Shown piece by piece: positions 34,599 to 44,352 of a stretch of DNA of 64,000 nucleotides. Position 1 is the first letter of the stretch; the number at the start of each line of letters is the position of its first letter. The stretch is taken from NCBI RefSeq assembly GCF_023036475.1, contig NZ_JAJQKI010000014.1, forward strand, positions 1 through 64,000. Direction: 5' to 3'. The stretch comes from Bacillus pinisoli. GTDB taxonomy: Bacteria; Bacillota; Bacilli; Bacillales; SA4. Both the position numbers and the translations under genes were made by a program. Under the pieces are notes generated by a model that worked only from the letters and a program-made list of their open reading frames with translations, did no database searches and was not told where the DNA came from.

Positions 34599-35954
34599 TT
34601 AGAACTGAATAATCTTTGTCACAAATAATAGAACGAACACGATTAACACTGGTGCAACAAATCGTAGAGCGAAAATCCATAGTTTTCCGATTGTACTTTC
34701 GCTAAGGTCGGCCATTTCAGTTGCTTGCTTCGGTTTAAGTGCCCACCCGACAAATAGAGCAGTTAATAATCCACCAAGAGGTAGAAGAATATTAGATGCT
34801 AGGAAATCGACTGCGTCAAAGAAATTTAATCCAAAGATTGTGAACCCACTCCATGCTCCAAGTGAAAGAGAAGATGGAATTCCAAATAGGAAAATGATTG
34901 TTCCTAAGATCCAAGTTGCCTTTTGACGAGTCCATCCAAATTTACGGATAAAGTAAGCTACTGGTACTTCTAAAATGGATATAGCTGATGTTAGGGCAGC
35001 TACAGAAATTAGTAAGAAAAATAGTACCGAGAAGAACTGACCGAATGGCATTAATTCAAATACAGCTGGAAGTGTGATAAAGATTAGCCCTGGTCCTGCT
35101 CCTGGGTCCATTCCAAAGGCAAATACAGCAGGGAAAATCGCTAATCCAGCAAATAAAGCAAATCCTGTGTCAGCAAGACTGATTCCAACAGATGCCGTTG
35201 GAAGATTCACGTTCTTTGGTAAGTAGCTTCCGTACGTAATCATCGTACCCATACCTAAGCTTAACGAGAAGAAGGCATGTCCTAATGCAACGAGAACAGC
35301 TTCCGTACTTAAAGCTGAGAAGTCAGGTGAGAATAAAAATGAAATTCCATCCCCTGCACCTGGTAGAGTCACACTACGAATAACTAGTATTAATAGAAGA
35401 ACACCTAGAGTAGGCATTAAAATTTTATTCCACTTTTCAATACCCTCTTTAATACCCTTCACAACAATGACGATGACGATAAACATAAATAATAATTGCC
35501 ATAAGATTGGGCTTAAAGAAGTTCCGATAAACCCACCGAAATGATCACCCATTTGCTCAGCAGGAATTGAAAGAAGTTCCCCGTTCATTGCCTTCGTTGT
35601 ATACGATAAGGCCCAACCTGCTACTACTCCATAAAATGAAAGAATTAAAAAGGCCGCCACTACTCCAAATAAACCTGTAACAAACCAAGGCTTTCCTGGT
35701 GTTAACTCTTGGAAAGAGCCAATAGCATCCTTCTGAGTTTTTCTACCAATTGAAAATTCAGCTAACATAATAGGAATACCAATAAGTGCAATACATACTA
35801 AGTAAACGATGATGAATGCAGCTCCACCATTTTCTCCTGTAATATAAGGAAACTTCCAGATGTTACCTAAACCTATCGCAGATCCCATCGCTGCGAGCAT
35901 AAAACCTGATCGTGTTTTCCATTGTTCACGACCGTGTGGATCTAGTTGACTCAT
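34599..35954 (-). CDS. Sodium-dependent neurotransmitter-symporter family transporter
   Basis: A 451-residue NSS/SNF family Na+:solute symporter (LeuT fold). The first helix has the signature GFMLAAMGSAIGLGNIWKFP, followed by GENGGAAFIIVYL. About eleven membrane segments are visible, one of them with SFYGVVAGWALSY. It also matches the eleven-helix bacterial TnaT/YocR/YhdH subgroup. Members import amino acids or related compounds with sodium; the substrate is not predictable. ATG 35954 is chosen because GAGGAGG lies upstream; a longer frame begins at 35975. It is divergently transcribed from the glucan locus, but nothing links it to that locus. Confidence 0.9.
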   Translation of the reverse strand: MSQLDPHGREQWKTRSGFMLAAMGSAIGLGNIWKFPYITGENGGAAFIIVYLVCIALIGIPIMLAEFSIGRKTQKDAIGSFQELTPGKPWFVTGLFGVVAAFLILSFYGVVAGWALSYTTKAMNGELLSIPAEQMGDHFGGFIGTSLSPILWQLLFMFIVIVIVVKGIKEGIEKWNKILMPTLGVLLLILVIRSVTLPGAGDGISFLFSPDFSALSTEAVLVALGHAFFSLSLGMGTMITYGSYLPKNVNLPTASVGISLADTGFALFAGLAIFPAVFAFGMDPGAGPGLIFITLPAVFELMPFGQFFSVLFFLLISVAALTSAISILEVPVAYFIRKFGWTRQKATWILGTIIFLFGIPSSLSLGAWSGFTIFGLNFFDAVDFLASNILLPLGGLLTALFVGWALKPKQATEMADLSESTIGKLWIFALRFVAPVLIVFVLLFVTKIIQF

Positions 35955-36226
35955 TTTTGTCCTCCTCGTTGTCAATCAATCTTAAATAGATTGAAAATTA
36001 ACAAAATTAATTATTTAACATTTTAGTATTTTACCCTTAAATTTAAAGTTTTACAATAAAAAATTTGTCGAAAAAGAACCAAAAGTTTTATCCTTCCTAA
36101 CTTTCTATAAATTTGACACCCAAAAAAATGTAACCATAAGTAAAATTAAAGCCCTTACAAGAACATGGATGTTTTTTTACAATGAAAGAGTGAAAGACAA
36201 AGACCGTACCGATGGAGGTGATAGTG
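35955..36226. promoter_or_regulatory. Divergent promoter region of the glucan importer
   Basis: AT-rich 270 bp between divergent genes. TTGACA at 36113-36118, with TAAGTA 18 bp downstream (36137-36142), is a possible SigA promoter for the importer genes. No cre site fits the consensus here. Confidence 0.45.
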
Positions 36227-37201
36227 GTGGAAATGAATTCAAAAATCGAAACAATAACAGAAGAACATATCACCGTCAGTAAAAAGACAAAAGCAAAACG
36301 TCTTTTTAAGAAGTTAGTGGAGCAAAGGCAACTTCAAATTATGGCTCTTATTGGGGTAGTATGGATGTTTATTTTCAACTATATCCCGATGTATGGCTTA
36401 ATTATAGCTTTTAAGGAATATAGCATTATCAAATCGATCGGAGAAGCTCCGTGGGTAGGCCTTATGCAGTTTAAGGAGTTTTTAGCTGATGATAATTTTT
36501 GGATTGTCCTTAAAAACACACTAGGTATAAGCCTAATTAAATTATTTATTGCGTTTCCGTTACCAATCATATTTGCTTTGTTATTGAACGAGCTTACTTC
36601 CTTAAAGTTTAAGAAAATGGTCCAAACGATTTCCTACCTACCCCACTTTATATCTTGGGTAGTATTAGGTGGAATCATGACAACATGGCTTGCTGATATC
36701 GGAATTTTAAATGATATTTTACTAAATTTAGGGTTAATCAGTGAGAGGACAAACTTCTTAGCAGAACCTGACTATTTTTGGGGAATTGTCATTTTATCAG
36801 ATATTTGGAAAGAGCTAGGATGGTCTGCAATTATCTATTTAGCTGCGATAGCAGGGGTTTCAACTGAATTATACGAAGCAGCAACTATTGACGGTGCTAA
36901 TAGATTTCAAAAAATGTGGCATGTCACATTACCTGCCATTCGCCCAACGATTACTATTCTATTCATTCTTGCGGTAAGTGGTGTGTTAAATTCAAACTTT
37001 GATCAAATTTTAATCTTACGTAATTCACTGAATGAAAGTGCTAGTAATGTAATTGATATTTATGTATATAAAGTAGGTATTGAAAATGCTAGATACTCTT
37101 ATGCGACAGCAGTAGGGTTACTAAAAGCAGTTATAGCCTTCATCTTATTGTTATCAGCTAACAAGATTGTGAAGAAACTTAATGGGAATTCTTTATTCTA
37201 A
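36227..37201 (+). CDS. Glucan ABC importer permease, LplB-type
   Basis: A 324-residue inner-membrane permease of carbohydrate ABC importers (CUT1 family, LplB/YteP-like). Six membrane segments are seen, the first in ALIGVVWMFIFNYIPMYGLIIA. The EAA loop, which docks the ATPase, reads ELYEAATIDGANRFQKMWHVTLP. The EAATIDGA motif fits subunits of oligo- and polysaccharide importers energised by a shared MsmX-type ATPase; none is encoded here. The start is uncertain: GGAGGTGAT at 36214-36222 favours GTG 36227, with ATG 36233 in the same frame. It is the first gene of the importer operon, 12 bp before the next permease gene. The neighbouring GH16/GH161 genes suggest beta-glucan oligosaccharides as substrate. 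Confidence 0.88.
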   Translation: MEMNSKIETITEEHITVSKKTKAKRLFKKLVEQRQLQIMALIGVVWMFIFNYIPMYGLIIAFKEYSIIKSIGEAPWVGLMQFKEFLADDNFWIVLKNTLGISLIKLFIAFPLPIIFALLLNELTSLKFKKMVQTISYLPHFISWVVLGGIMTTWLADIGILNDILLNLGLISERTNFLAEPDYFWGIVILSDIWKELGWSAIIYLAAIAGVSTELYEAATIDGANRFQKMWHVTLPAIRPTITILFILAVSGVLNSNFDQILILRNSLNESASNVIDIYVYKVGIENARYSYATAVGLLKAVIAFILLLSANKIVKKLNGNSLF

Positions 37202-37213
37202 GGGGGTGTCTAG

Positions 37214-38113
37214 ATGTTCAAGCTTTTTAAATTAAATAGACGGACAAAAAGTGAGTATATTTTTGACAACCTCAATTTGCTGTTCATGCTCATTATCTGC
37301 TTCATCACAGTTTATCCAATTTGGTACGTATTAGTAAATTCCTTAAATGATGGTGTAGATGCCATGAAAGGCGGAATTTATTGGTGGCCTCGAGAGTTTA
37401 CATTCGAAAACTACGAGGCGGTATTTGCGAATCCAGGAATTCTTACCTCTTTTGGTGTAACTGTCGCTAAAACAGTAGTTGGAACGCTTACTCACGTATT
37501 ATTTACAGCAATGGTTGCCTATGCGTTTTCACGTAAAGACCTTTATGGTAGAAAGTTTTATATGGTCTTTGGGATTATCACGATGTTCTTTAGTGGAGGT
37601 TTAATTCCTTACTTTCTATTAATTAGAGACTTAGGGCTTTTCGATAATTTCCTAGTATATATTATCCCAACTCTGTTTAACTTCTTCCATCTGATCATTT
37701 TTGTTTCCTTCTTTAGAGAATTACCAACTTCACTTGAAGAAGCAGCAAAGATTGATGGAGCGAGTGACTTTATGATTTTTATTAAGGTAGTTCTTCCATT
37801 ATCAATGCCGGTTATTGCAACGATTGCCTTATTCCAGGGTGTATACCAATGGAATGACTATTTCGCAGGAGTGATCTTTGTAAATAATCCTGAACTACAA
37901 CCGATACAGACGTATCTATATAAAGTAGTAGCGGAATCAAGCTCCAATCAGATGATGATGAATGCACCTGGTGGAATTACAACCAAAACCGTTACGTCGC
38001 AATCGATTAAACTTGCGACAATGGTTGTTACAACATTACCAATCATGCTTGTATATCCATTTTTACAAAAGTACTTTGTAAAAGGAATGCTAATTGGTTC
38101 AGTAAAAGGTTAA
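37214..38113 (+). CDS. Glucan ABC importer permease, LplC-type
   Basis: A 299-residue second permease of the importer (LplC/YtcP-like, CUT1). TM1 is LLFMLIICFITVYPIWYVLV, the EAA loop is LEEAAKIDGASDFMIFIKVVLP, and the C-terminal signature is YPFLQKYFVKGMLIGSVKG. It forms a heterodimer with the LplB-type subunit. GGGGTG lies before the ATG, 12 bp after the first permease. Two hairpins lie between this gene and the binding-protein gene. Confidence 0.9.
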   Translation: MFKLFKLNRRTKSEYIFDNLNLLFMLIICFITVYPIWYVLVNSLNDGVDAMKGGIYWWPREFTFENYEAVFANPGILTSFGVTVAKTVVGTLTHVLFTAMVAYAFSRKDLYGRKFYMVFGIITMFFSGGLIPYFLLIRDLGLFDNFLVYIIPTLFNFFHLIIFVSFFRELPTSLEEAAKIDGASDFMIFIKVVLPLSMPVIATIALFQGVYQWNDYFAGVIFVNNPELQPIQTYLYKVVAESSSNQMMMNAPGGITTKTVTSQSIKLATMVVTTLPIMLVYPFLQKYFVKGMLIGSVKG

Positions 38114-38127
38114 TGATTTTAGGTATT

Positions 38128-38185
38128 AAAAGCTTTTCAAAAGAAAAGCCTTTAAATATAGTGGCACTGTTCAAAAAACAGTGCC
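38128..38185 (+). promoter_or_regulatory. Two intergenic stem-loops before the binding-protein gene
   Basis: The first hairpin pairs GCTTTTC with GAAAAGC near 38131-38153. The second is GGCACTGT/ACAGTGCC (38163-38185). Neither is followed by a T run, so they are more likely mRNA-stabilising or processing stems that raise expression of the downstream lipoprotein gene than full terminators. That role is inferred from similar ABC operons. Confidence 0.55.
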
Positions 38186-38210
38186 TAACAAAAATAAGGG
38201 GGAAATTATA

Positions 38211-39875
38211 ATGAAGAAAAACTTGTTTTCAAAGACAATTACTTTCATTTTAATGATGTCTATGTTTGTAGCATTGTTTGCTGGATGCTCAAATAGTGAG
38301 TCAAATGAAAGCGCTTCAAACGAAAATAAAGAAAAAGATGCACCAAAGCTTTCAGCTGATGAGCCAGGTTGGCAAGCGGACACGTCACCTATTACATTTG
38401 ACTGGTATGTAAACTTCTCTTGGTATGCAAGTAAATGGGGAGAAGATGCAGTTTCTAAGTATGTGACTGACAAAACAGGTGTATCAGTTAACTTTATTTC
38501 ACCTGCAGGTAATGAAGCTGAAAAAATGAATACGATGATTGCATCTGGTAAGCTACCGGACTTTATCACAATTGGTTGGTGGGAAGATGCAGTAAAGAAG
38601 ATGATTGAAGGGGAATTAGTTCTTCCTTTAAATGAACTTGCTGAAAACTATGATCCGTATTTCTTCAAAGTAGCGGATGGTGCAAAACTAGAGTGGTATA
38701 AGCAAGAAAATGGCAATGTATACGGTTATCCAAATGCTTCATCATCACCGAAGGATTTTGATCAGTATAAAGAACTTAAGCCATCTAACCAAACATTCCT
38801 TGTAAGAAAAGATATGTACGAAGCAATCGGTAGTCCAGATATGAGAACTCCAGAAGGATTCTTAGCAGCACTTAAAGCAGCAAAAGAAAAATTCCCTGAA
38901 GTAAATGGAGCTCCATTAATTCCATTTGGTCTAAATGAATTTACAGATGTTGGTAATACTTCTTTAGAAGGTTACTTACAAAACTTCTTAGCGATTCCTA
39001 TGGAGAAGGATGGAGAACTGTACGACCGTACAACTGATCCAGAATATCTAGCATGGTTAAAAACATTTAGAGAAGCAAACGATATGGGATTACTTGCAAA
39101 AGATATCTTCATTGATAAGCGTCCACAAATGGAAGAAAAAATTGCACAAGGTCGTTACTTTGCAATGCTTTACCAACGTAGTGATTTAGCAGCTCAACAA
39201 CAAGCTTTATATGCAAATGATCCAAACTCAGTATATATCGCAGTTGATGGTCCTGCTAACTCTAATCTAGATGCACCAACTCTTGCTGGAGATAGCATCT
39301 CTGGATGGACAGTAACGTTAATTTCAAAAGATGTAAAAGATAAAGAAAGAGCAATTCGTTTCCTAAGCTATTTAATTAGTGAAGAAGGTCAGAAGGATCT
39401 TTATTTAGGTAAAGAAGGCGAAATGTATGAAGTTGTAGACGGTAAGTCTCAATTCAAACCAGAAGTACTAGAATTATTAAATAACGACCGTGCTGCGTTT
39501 GACCAACAATACGGTGGATCATATAAGTTCTGGATGTTAATGGATACGAATATGAGTCTTGCATGGGCACCACCTGCTGCTGAACCGTTTAAGCAAATGG
39601 AAGATTGGACAAAAGGTAAAACAATGAGTTTCGCAGCGTATGATGGAATTAACCCAACAGGTACTTCTGCAGAAGGTGTTGCAGGAAGTAAGATTGCTCA
39701 AGAGTGGGGTAAAACATTACCTAAACTATTATTAGCAAAATCAGATAAAGAGTTTGATGAAATCTTCAACAAATTCTTAGATAAGCGCGATGATTATGGC
39801 TATGATAAAGTGAAGGAATACCAAGAAAACTACTTCAAGAAGAATAAAGAAAAGCTTGATGCAGCAACAAAATAA
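38211..39875 (+). CDS. Glucan ABC importer solute-binding lipoprotein, LipO-type
   Basis: A 554-residue extracellular binding protein with a lipobox (MFVALFAGC, Cys24) after a basic N-terminus, so it is anchored on the outer surface. It is larger than usual sugar-binding proteins (about 400-450), a feature of the LipO/YtcQ family that captures longer polysaccharide fragments. After the lipobox an acidic, Ser/Asn-rich linker is followed by the two-lobe domain; aromatic motifs such as WYVNFSWYASKWGEDAV are seen. ATG 38211 follows AAGGGGGAAA. It delivers substrate to the two permeases upstream. A strong terminator at 39884-39915 ends the importer unit. Confidence 0.9.
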   Translation: MKKNLFSKTITFILMMSMFVALFAGCSNSESNESASNENKEKDAPKLSADEPGWQADTSPITFDWYVNFSWYASKWGEDAVSKYVTDKTGVSVNFISPAGNEAEKMNTMIASGKLPDFITIGWWEDAVKKMIEGELVLPLNELAENYDPYFFKVADGAKLEWYKQENGNVYGYPNASSSPKDFDQYKELKPSNQTFLVRKDMYEAIGSPDMRTPEGFLAALKAAKEKFPEVNGAPLIPFGLNEFTDVGNTSLEGYLQNFLAIPMEKDGELYDRTTDPEYLAWLKTFREANDMGLLAKDIFIDKRPQMEEKIAQGRYFAMLYQRSDLAAQQQALYANDPNSVYIAVDGPANSNLDAPTLAGDSISGWTVTLISKDVKDKERAIRFLSYLISEEGQKDLYLGKEGEMYEVVDGKSQFKPEVLELLNNDRAAFDQQYGGSYKFWMLMDTNMSLAWAPPAAEPFKQMEDWTKGKTMSFAAYDGINPTGTSAEGVAGSKIAQEWGKTLPKLLLAKSDKEFDEIFNKFLDKRDDYGYDKVKEYQENYFKKNKEKLDAATK

Positions 39876-39883
39876 AATAGTTA

Positions 39884-39917
39884 GAAAAAACCCAGGATTT
39901 CTTCTGGGTTTTTTCCT
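39884..39917 (+). terminator. Terminator of the importer operon
   Basis: GAAAAAACCCAG pairs perfectly with CTGGGTTTTTTC. It separates the importer genes from the two-component system. Confidence 0.93.
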
Positions 39918-39983
39918 ATATATATCTGGAGTGATATAATCAAAACTAGATGAAGATGAAATATTCTAGTGGATGTGATGGTA

Positions 39984-41846
39984 ATGAAAAAACTAATGCA
40001 AATTTCACCGTTCCAAAAGCTGTGGGGAATATCGTTACAAAATAAATTAATTTCGTTATATGTCATCATATTTATGATACCTGCTATTATTTTTACTTTT
40101 TATTATTCAAATCAACTTTATGAAAACTCCTTGCATGCGATTACGAGAAAAAATGAAAATTTATTAGAGATGGAACGTATTCATATTCTTAACAACATTG
40201 AGTCTATGAGAAGAACAGCTCAATTGGTAGCATCTGATAACCATTTCATTGAATATATCAAAACAAGAAATGAAACCAATATAAACGAACTGATCGATTT
40301 TAAGATGAATGCCTTTTCAAATGTGGCAAAGCTTCAAAATAATAACCCAACCATTGCACATATCCGGCTTTTTACAAGTAATCCATATGTAACAGAAATG
40401 TGGCCTATCGTGTTTAAAGAGGAGAGAATTTTAGATAAACCTTGGTTAAGCGAAGTGTTGGCTCGAAACGGTATGGAAGTATGGTCATACGAAAAGAGTG
40501 ATCTTGACTTATTAGATCGTTATTTAATTATAAATAAAAATGCCAAGATTTCCTTACTTCGGGAGATTGAGTATCCGTTGGATGAACACTTAGGAATCAT
40601 TGAGATTAGTATGCATCTCAAGAACTTTTATCCTAAAATGTATAGTCCTGTTACTGATGGACAATCGGAGATGATTGTAATAGACCCACATCATAATGTG
40701 TATCAGGACCCTAATCAACACTTTTTAAAAGAACATGACATTAAGTTATCAGTCATACAAGAAGAATTTACAGCGATAAAGAATCAAGAAATCGCAAGTG
40801 TTCAATTTGAGCATAACAATATCCCCTACTTGATTGGTTCAACCTATGTGGAAGAAATAGACTCTCATGTTTTAAACGTACTCTCTTTAGAAAACATATA
40901 TGCCGAAATGAAATTGACTAGAAACATTGTATTAAGCGGTACGTTTTTGCTCGTTTTCATTCTTTCAGTCTTAACGTATTTTTTAATTTCTTTTCTACTA
41001 AAGAGACTATATAAACTAATTGACCTAATGAAACGAGTCGAAGCAGGGGATTTCTCTGTACAAGTAGATATCTATGGTGAGAGTGAGATCGCACAATTAG
41101 CTCATCATTTTAGAGAAATGTTAAAAAAAATCAATAGGTTGATTGCGGATGCCGTCAACAAACAAGCTTCAACAAAAGAGGTAGAATTACGAGCACTGAA
41201 AACGCAGATCGATGCACACTTTTTATATAACACATTAGAGAATATTAAAATGATGGCAGAAATTGAAGAGAAATATGATATCTCTGATGCACTGACGTCA
41301 CTCGGAGAAATGATGAGGTATAACTTAAAGTGGAAAAATGATTTTGTGGTTCTTCAAGAAGAGGTTACCCATATCCGGAATTATATTGATATAATGAATT
41401 TGCGACTTGATAAGCGTATTACTTTGAAAGTAACCATTCCACCTGATTTAATGGACCAAGAAATTCTTAAGATGTCTCTTCAACCTATCGTAGAAAATTC
41501 ATTAAAACACGGTATTGGTCCATCTATTTATGATCGAGAGGGAATGTTGGTGATTTCTGCTGTATTAATGAATGACTTCGTTAAGATTGAAGTCATTGAT
41601 AATGGGATTGGAATAGCACCTGATGAATTAGAGAACCTTAATAAACAAATTCAAGTGCACGAGGGAAAAGCGCCAGAACACCTCCATTCTGAAGGTGGAA
41701 TTGGTCTTCGAAACGTGAATGAGAGAATTAAACTTCATTACGGAAAAGAATATGGACTTCATGTGGAAAGCCTTGAAGGCAAATACACGAAAGTTGTAGT
41801 GACATTACCTTGTCTAGTGATCAAGGGGGTACGGAAGCATGTATAG
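39984..41846 (+). CDS. YesM-type sensor histidine kinase
   Basis: A 620-residue membrane sensor kinase of the LytS/YesM class. TM1 is at about 18-40 and an extracytoplasmic sensor spans about 40-305. TM2 (about 310-335, IVLSGTFLLVFILSVLTYFL) and a HAMP domain follow. The His-kinase domain has the phosphorylated His at 412 in QIDAHFLYNTLENI (the family usually has QINPHFLYN). The ATP-binding domain carries QPIVENSLKHGI, DNGIGI and EGGIGLRNVNERI. It senses an external carbohydrate cue and phosphorylates the YesN-type regulator, whose gene overlaps it by 8 bp. ATG 39984 is preferred to GTG 39969. It most likely controls the surrounding beta-glucan genes. Confidence 0.9.
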   Translation: MKKLMQISPFQKLWGISLQNKLISLYVIIFMIPAIIFTFYYSNQLYENSLHAITRKNENLLEMERIHILNNIESMRRTAQLVASDNHFIEYIKTRNETNINELIDFKMNAFSNVAKLQNNNPTIAHIRLFTSNPYVTEMWPIVFKEERILDKPWLSEVLARNGMEVWSYEKSDLDLLDRYLIINKNAKISLLREIEYPLDEHLGIIEISMHLKNFYPKMYSPVTDGQSEMIVIDPHHNVYQDPNQHFLKEHDIKLSVIQEEFTAIKNQEIASVQFEHNNIPYLIGSTYVEEIDSHVLNVLSLENIYAEMKLTRNIVLSGTFLLVFILSVLTYFLISFLLKRLYKLIDLMKRVEAGDFSVQVDIYGESEIAQLAHHFREMLKKINRLIADAVNKQASTKEVELRALKTQIDAHFLYNTLENIKMMAEIEEKYDISDALTSLGEMMRYNLKWKNDFVVLQEEVTHIRNYIDIMNLRLDKRITLKVTIPPDLMDQEILKMSLQPIVENSLKHGIGPSIYDREGMLVISAVLMNDFVKIEVIDNGIGIAPDELENLNKQIQVHEGKAPEHLHSEGGIGLRNVNERIKLHYGKEYGLHVESLEGKYTKVVVTLPCLVIKGVRKHV

Positions 41847-43365
41847 ACTTTTAATAGTAGACGATGAGAAAAACATTCGTCTCGGAATCCAGGCAATGAT
41901 AAAAAGAGAGTTTTCGGACGTATTTGACATCTTAGTAGCTTCTGATGGACAAGAAGCATTGGATATTATGGCTCAGGAATCAGTTGATATTATGATTACA
42001 GATATTAAGATGCCGAGGATGGATGGAATCACTCTTATTCAAGAAGTACAAGATAGGAAAATGAAAACATCTGTCATCATCCTTAGTGGTCATGATGATT
42101 TTGAGTATGCCAAAGCGGCTATAAAGTCAAAAGTAAAAGATTATTTATTAAAACCGGTTAATCGAAAAGAGCTTTCTCAATCCCTTAATAGGGTGTTAGA
42201 AGAATTAGAGGCTGACCAAGAAAAGGGAGTAGAACATTTAGATGAATTACGTACAAGCCAACTAAATTATATACTACTAAATCAGCATATTGATGAGGAT
42301 GAGATTCAACGAATATGCCAAAATCTAAAAATGCACGAATACCCGAATGGATACTATGTTGACATACTTGTGAATAAAAGTGGAATGGGTCCGATTGAAT
42401 GTCTTAAACGAGTTAAACATCTACTTGAAAAACGAGATGGTCAGGAGGATAGGCAGCATATTAGTTTTAATGATAACTATGGTCATGTGGTTCTCCTAAC
42501 ACCAGATGCAACAGTGTTTGATTACCTAACAGAGAAATCAAAAGAAGATAAGTACTTTCACTTGTTCCAGTCAGTAAGTGAAAAACAATGGGAGTTAAAG
42601 AAACTAAAAGAGGGCTATAACCAAGCATTCTTATCTAAAAAATATCAATTTCTATTACCAAGATGTGAGGTCATCCAGTATGAAGAAGTTAAGAACAAAC
42701 AGTTCGAGCCGGAAGACCTGCCTGAGGAATTAATTTATAAAATCTCTAATATGCTAGGAACAGATCGAGATAAGGAGTTAAAATACAGCCTTTTAAGCGT
42801 CTTTGACTATGAAAAGATTTCATCGCGAGGGATTGCTTATATGGAAGCAATTAGCGAAGCAATCAATCAGCATATTTTTGATAACTTCTTCAACAAATTA
42901 GGAGAAGAATCCATTGAGATTTTTAAGTTATATAGCAAAGTGGGAGATATGTACAACTATAAAGACTTCCATGACTACTATTATGCAGTTGAAGATTTAG
43001 TCATGCGTCTTCATGAGTACGTTAAGCAAGTGAAGTCTGTCTACTCTGATCAGAAATATATAGGCAAAGCCATAAAGTATATAGAAGAAAATTATCATAC
43101 TGATTTAAATCTCGCAGTTGTTTCCAATTATATTTCCGTTAATTACTCCTATTTTAGTCATACGTTTAAGGAGTTTACTGGCAGTAATTTTGTAGACTAT
43201 GTTAAAAAAATCAGAATCAATGAAGCGAAAAAACTTCTAAAAGAAACGGATTATAAGGTTTTTGAGGTCGGCGAGAAGGTTGGATATAAGAACTCAAAAC
43301 AGTTTGCTAGAGTTTTTAGAGAGATGGAAGGAATTTCGCCAAAGGAGTTCCGGAGCAACAATTAA
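41839..43365 (+). CDS. YesN-type response regulator (receiver + AraC)
   Basis: A 508-residue cytosolic regulator. The receiver domain (1-120) has the acidic pair DDE, phospho-acceptor Asp55 (MITDIKMPRMDG) and LKPV near 107. A long middle region of about 270 residues of YesN type has no clear motif. The C-terminal AraC-type DNA-binding domain (about 405-508) has two helix-turn-helices (AVVSNYISVNYSYFSHTFKE and VGEKVGYKNSKQFARVFRE). Its start overlaps the kinase stop by 8 bp, so they are translationally coupled. It should activate the import and glycosidase genes. The DNA site is not identifiable here. Confidence 0.92.
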   Translation: MYRLLIVDDEKNIRLGIQAMIKREFSDVFDILVASDGQEALDIMAQESVDIMITDIKMPRMDGITLIQEVQDRKMKTSVIILSGHDDFEYAKAAIKSKVKDYLLKPVNRKELSQSLNRVLEELEADQEKGVEHLDELRTSQLNYILLNQHIDEDEIQRICQNLKMHEYPNGYYVDILVNKSGMGPIECLKRVKHLLEKRDGQEDRQHISFNDNYGHVVLLTPDATVFDYLTEKSKEDKYFHLFQSVSEKQWELKKLKEGYNQAFLSKKYQFLLPRCEVIQYEEVKNKQFEPEDLPEELIYKISNMLGTDRDKELKYSLLSVFDYEKISSRGIAYMEAISEAINQHIFDNFFNKLGEESIEIFKLYSKVGDMYNYKDFHDYYYAVEDLVMRLHEYVKQVKSVYSDQKYIGKAIKYIEENYHTDLNLAVVSNYISVNYSYFSHTFKEFTGSNFVDYVKKIRINEAKKLLKETDYKVFEVGEKVGYKNSKQFARVFREMEGISPKEFRSNN

Positions 43366-43386
43366 CTAGATAAGTGAGGGAATCGA

Positions 43387-44319
43387 TTGAAATATCGAAC
43401 ACTTGGAAGTACAGGAATTCAAGTTTCAGAGGTCGGATTTGGAGCTTGGCAATTAGGCAATACAAAAGATTGGGGGGAAATGCCAGACAAAGAGGCTATT
43501 TCCCTCGTTCATCATGCGATGGACCAAGGCTGTACCTTTTTTGATACGGCTCCTAATTACGGAGCCGGAAAAAGTGAAGAATTGCTAGGAAAAGCTCTAG
43601 TTGAGAAAAGGGATCAAGTCATCATCAATACAAAGATTGGCCATCACTCTAATAATGTAGTTGATTTTGATGCTAAAAAGCTGAGACACTCTATTGAATT
43701 AAGTTTAAAACGCCTCCAAACGGATTATGTAGATACATTACTTCTTCATAATCCGCCATCGGACTGCTTACGTGGCAATAGTGAGCAGTTTGAACTGTTA
43801 GATACTTTGAAGAGTGAAGGTAAAATCAGGGCATATGGAGCATCTGTTGATTCAAGTCAGGAAATGCTTGAAATTTTAGAACATACAAATGCTCAAGTGA
43901 TTGAAGTGATGTTCAATATATTTCATCAAGAGCCTGAAAAAGCCTTTCATAGAGCAAAAGAAAAGAATGTAGGACTTATCATTAAGGTCCCACTAGATTC
44001 CGGCTGGCTTACAGGGAAATATCATAAAGACAGTATCTTTACCGGTATTAGAAGTAGATGGTCAAAGGAGCAAATGGAACGGAGGCAGAACCTGCTTCAA
44101 AAACTAGAAACAGTAGTTGGTGATGAATCCATCGTACAAACAGCCTTGCGTTTTATCCTGGCATTTCAGGAAGTCTCAACAGTTATTCCAGGTGCTAAAA
44201 CGATTCATCAACTAGAAGAAAATGTAGCTGCAAGTACAAGGGAAATGTCACCAGAGTTAAGAAGAAGCATTCAATGCTTTTGGCAAGAAGAGATCGAACA
44301 TTCACCTTTAGGCTGGTAG
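43387..44319 (+). CDS. Aldo/keto reductase A
   Basis: A 310-residue NADPH-dependent aldo/keto reductase, TIM-barrel fold, cytosolic. It begins MKYRTLGSTGIQVSEVGFGA, with the catalytic Asp/Tyr pair in FFDTAPNYGAG (about 53-60). A Lys in IINTKIG and a His in LLLHNPPS complete the tetrad, and the C-terminal cofactor region is VIPGAKTIHQLEENVAA. It starts with TTG 43387, 21 bp after the yesN stop, and GAGGGA lies 7 bp upstream, so it probably belongs to the same operon. Its job in glucan use is unclear: perhaps it reduces a sugar aldehyde or oxidised end, or makes a glucoside aglycone. Confidence 0.87.
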   Translation: MKYRTLGSTGIQVSEVGFGAWQLGNTKDWGEMPDKEAISLVHHAMDQGCTFFDTAPNYGAGKSEELLGKALVEKRDQVIINTKIGHHSNNVVDFDAKKLRHSIELSLKRLQTDYVDTLLLHNPPSDCLRGNSEQFELLDTLKSEGKIRAYGASVDSSQEMLEILEHTNAQVIEVMFNIFHQEPEKAFHRAKEKNVGLIIKVPLDSGWLTGKYHKDSIFTGIRSRWSKEQMERRQNLLQKLETVVGDESIVQTALRFILAFQEVSTVIPGAKTIHQLEENVAASTREMSPELRRSIQCFWQEEIEHSPLGW

Positions 44320-44352
44320 TAGCAACAAGTAGAGAGTAATGGAGGTTTCACT

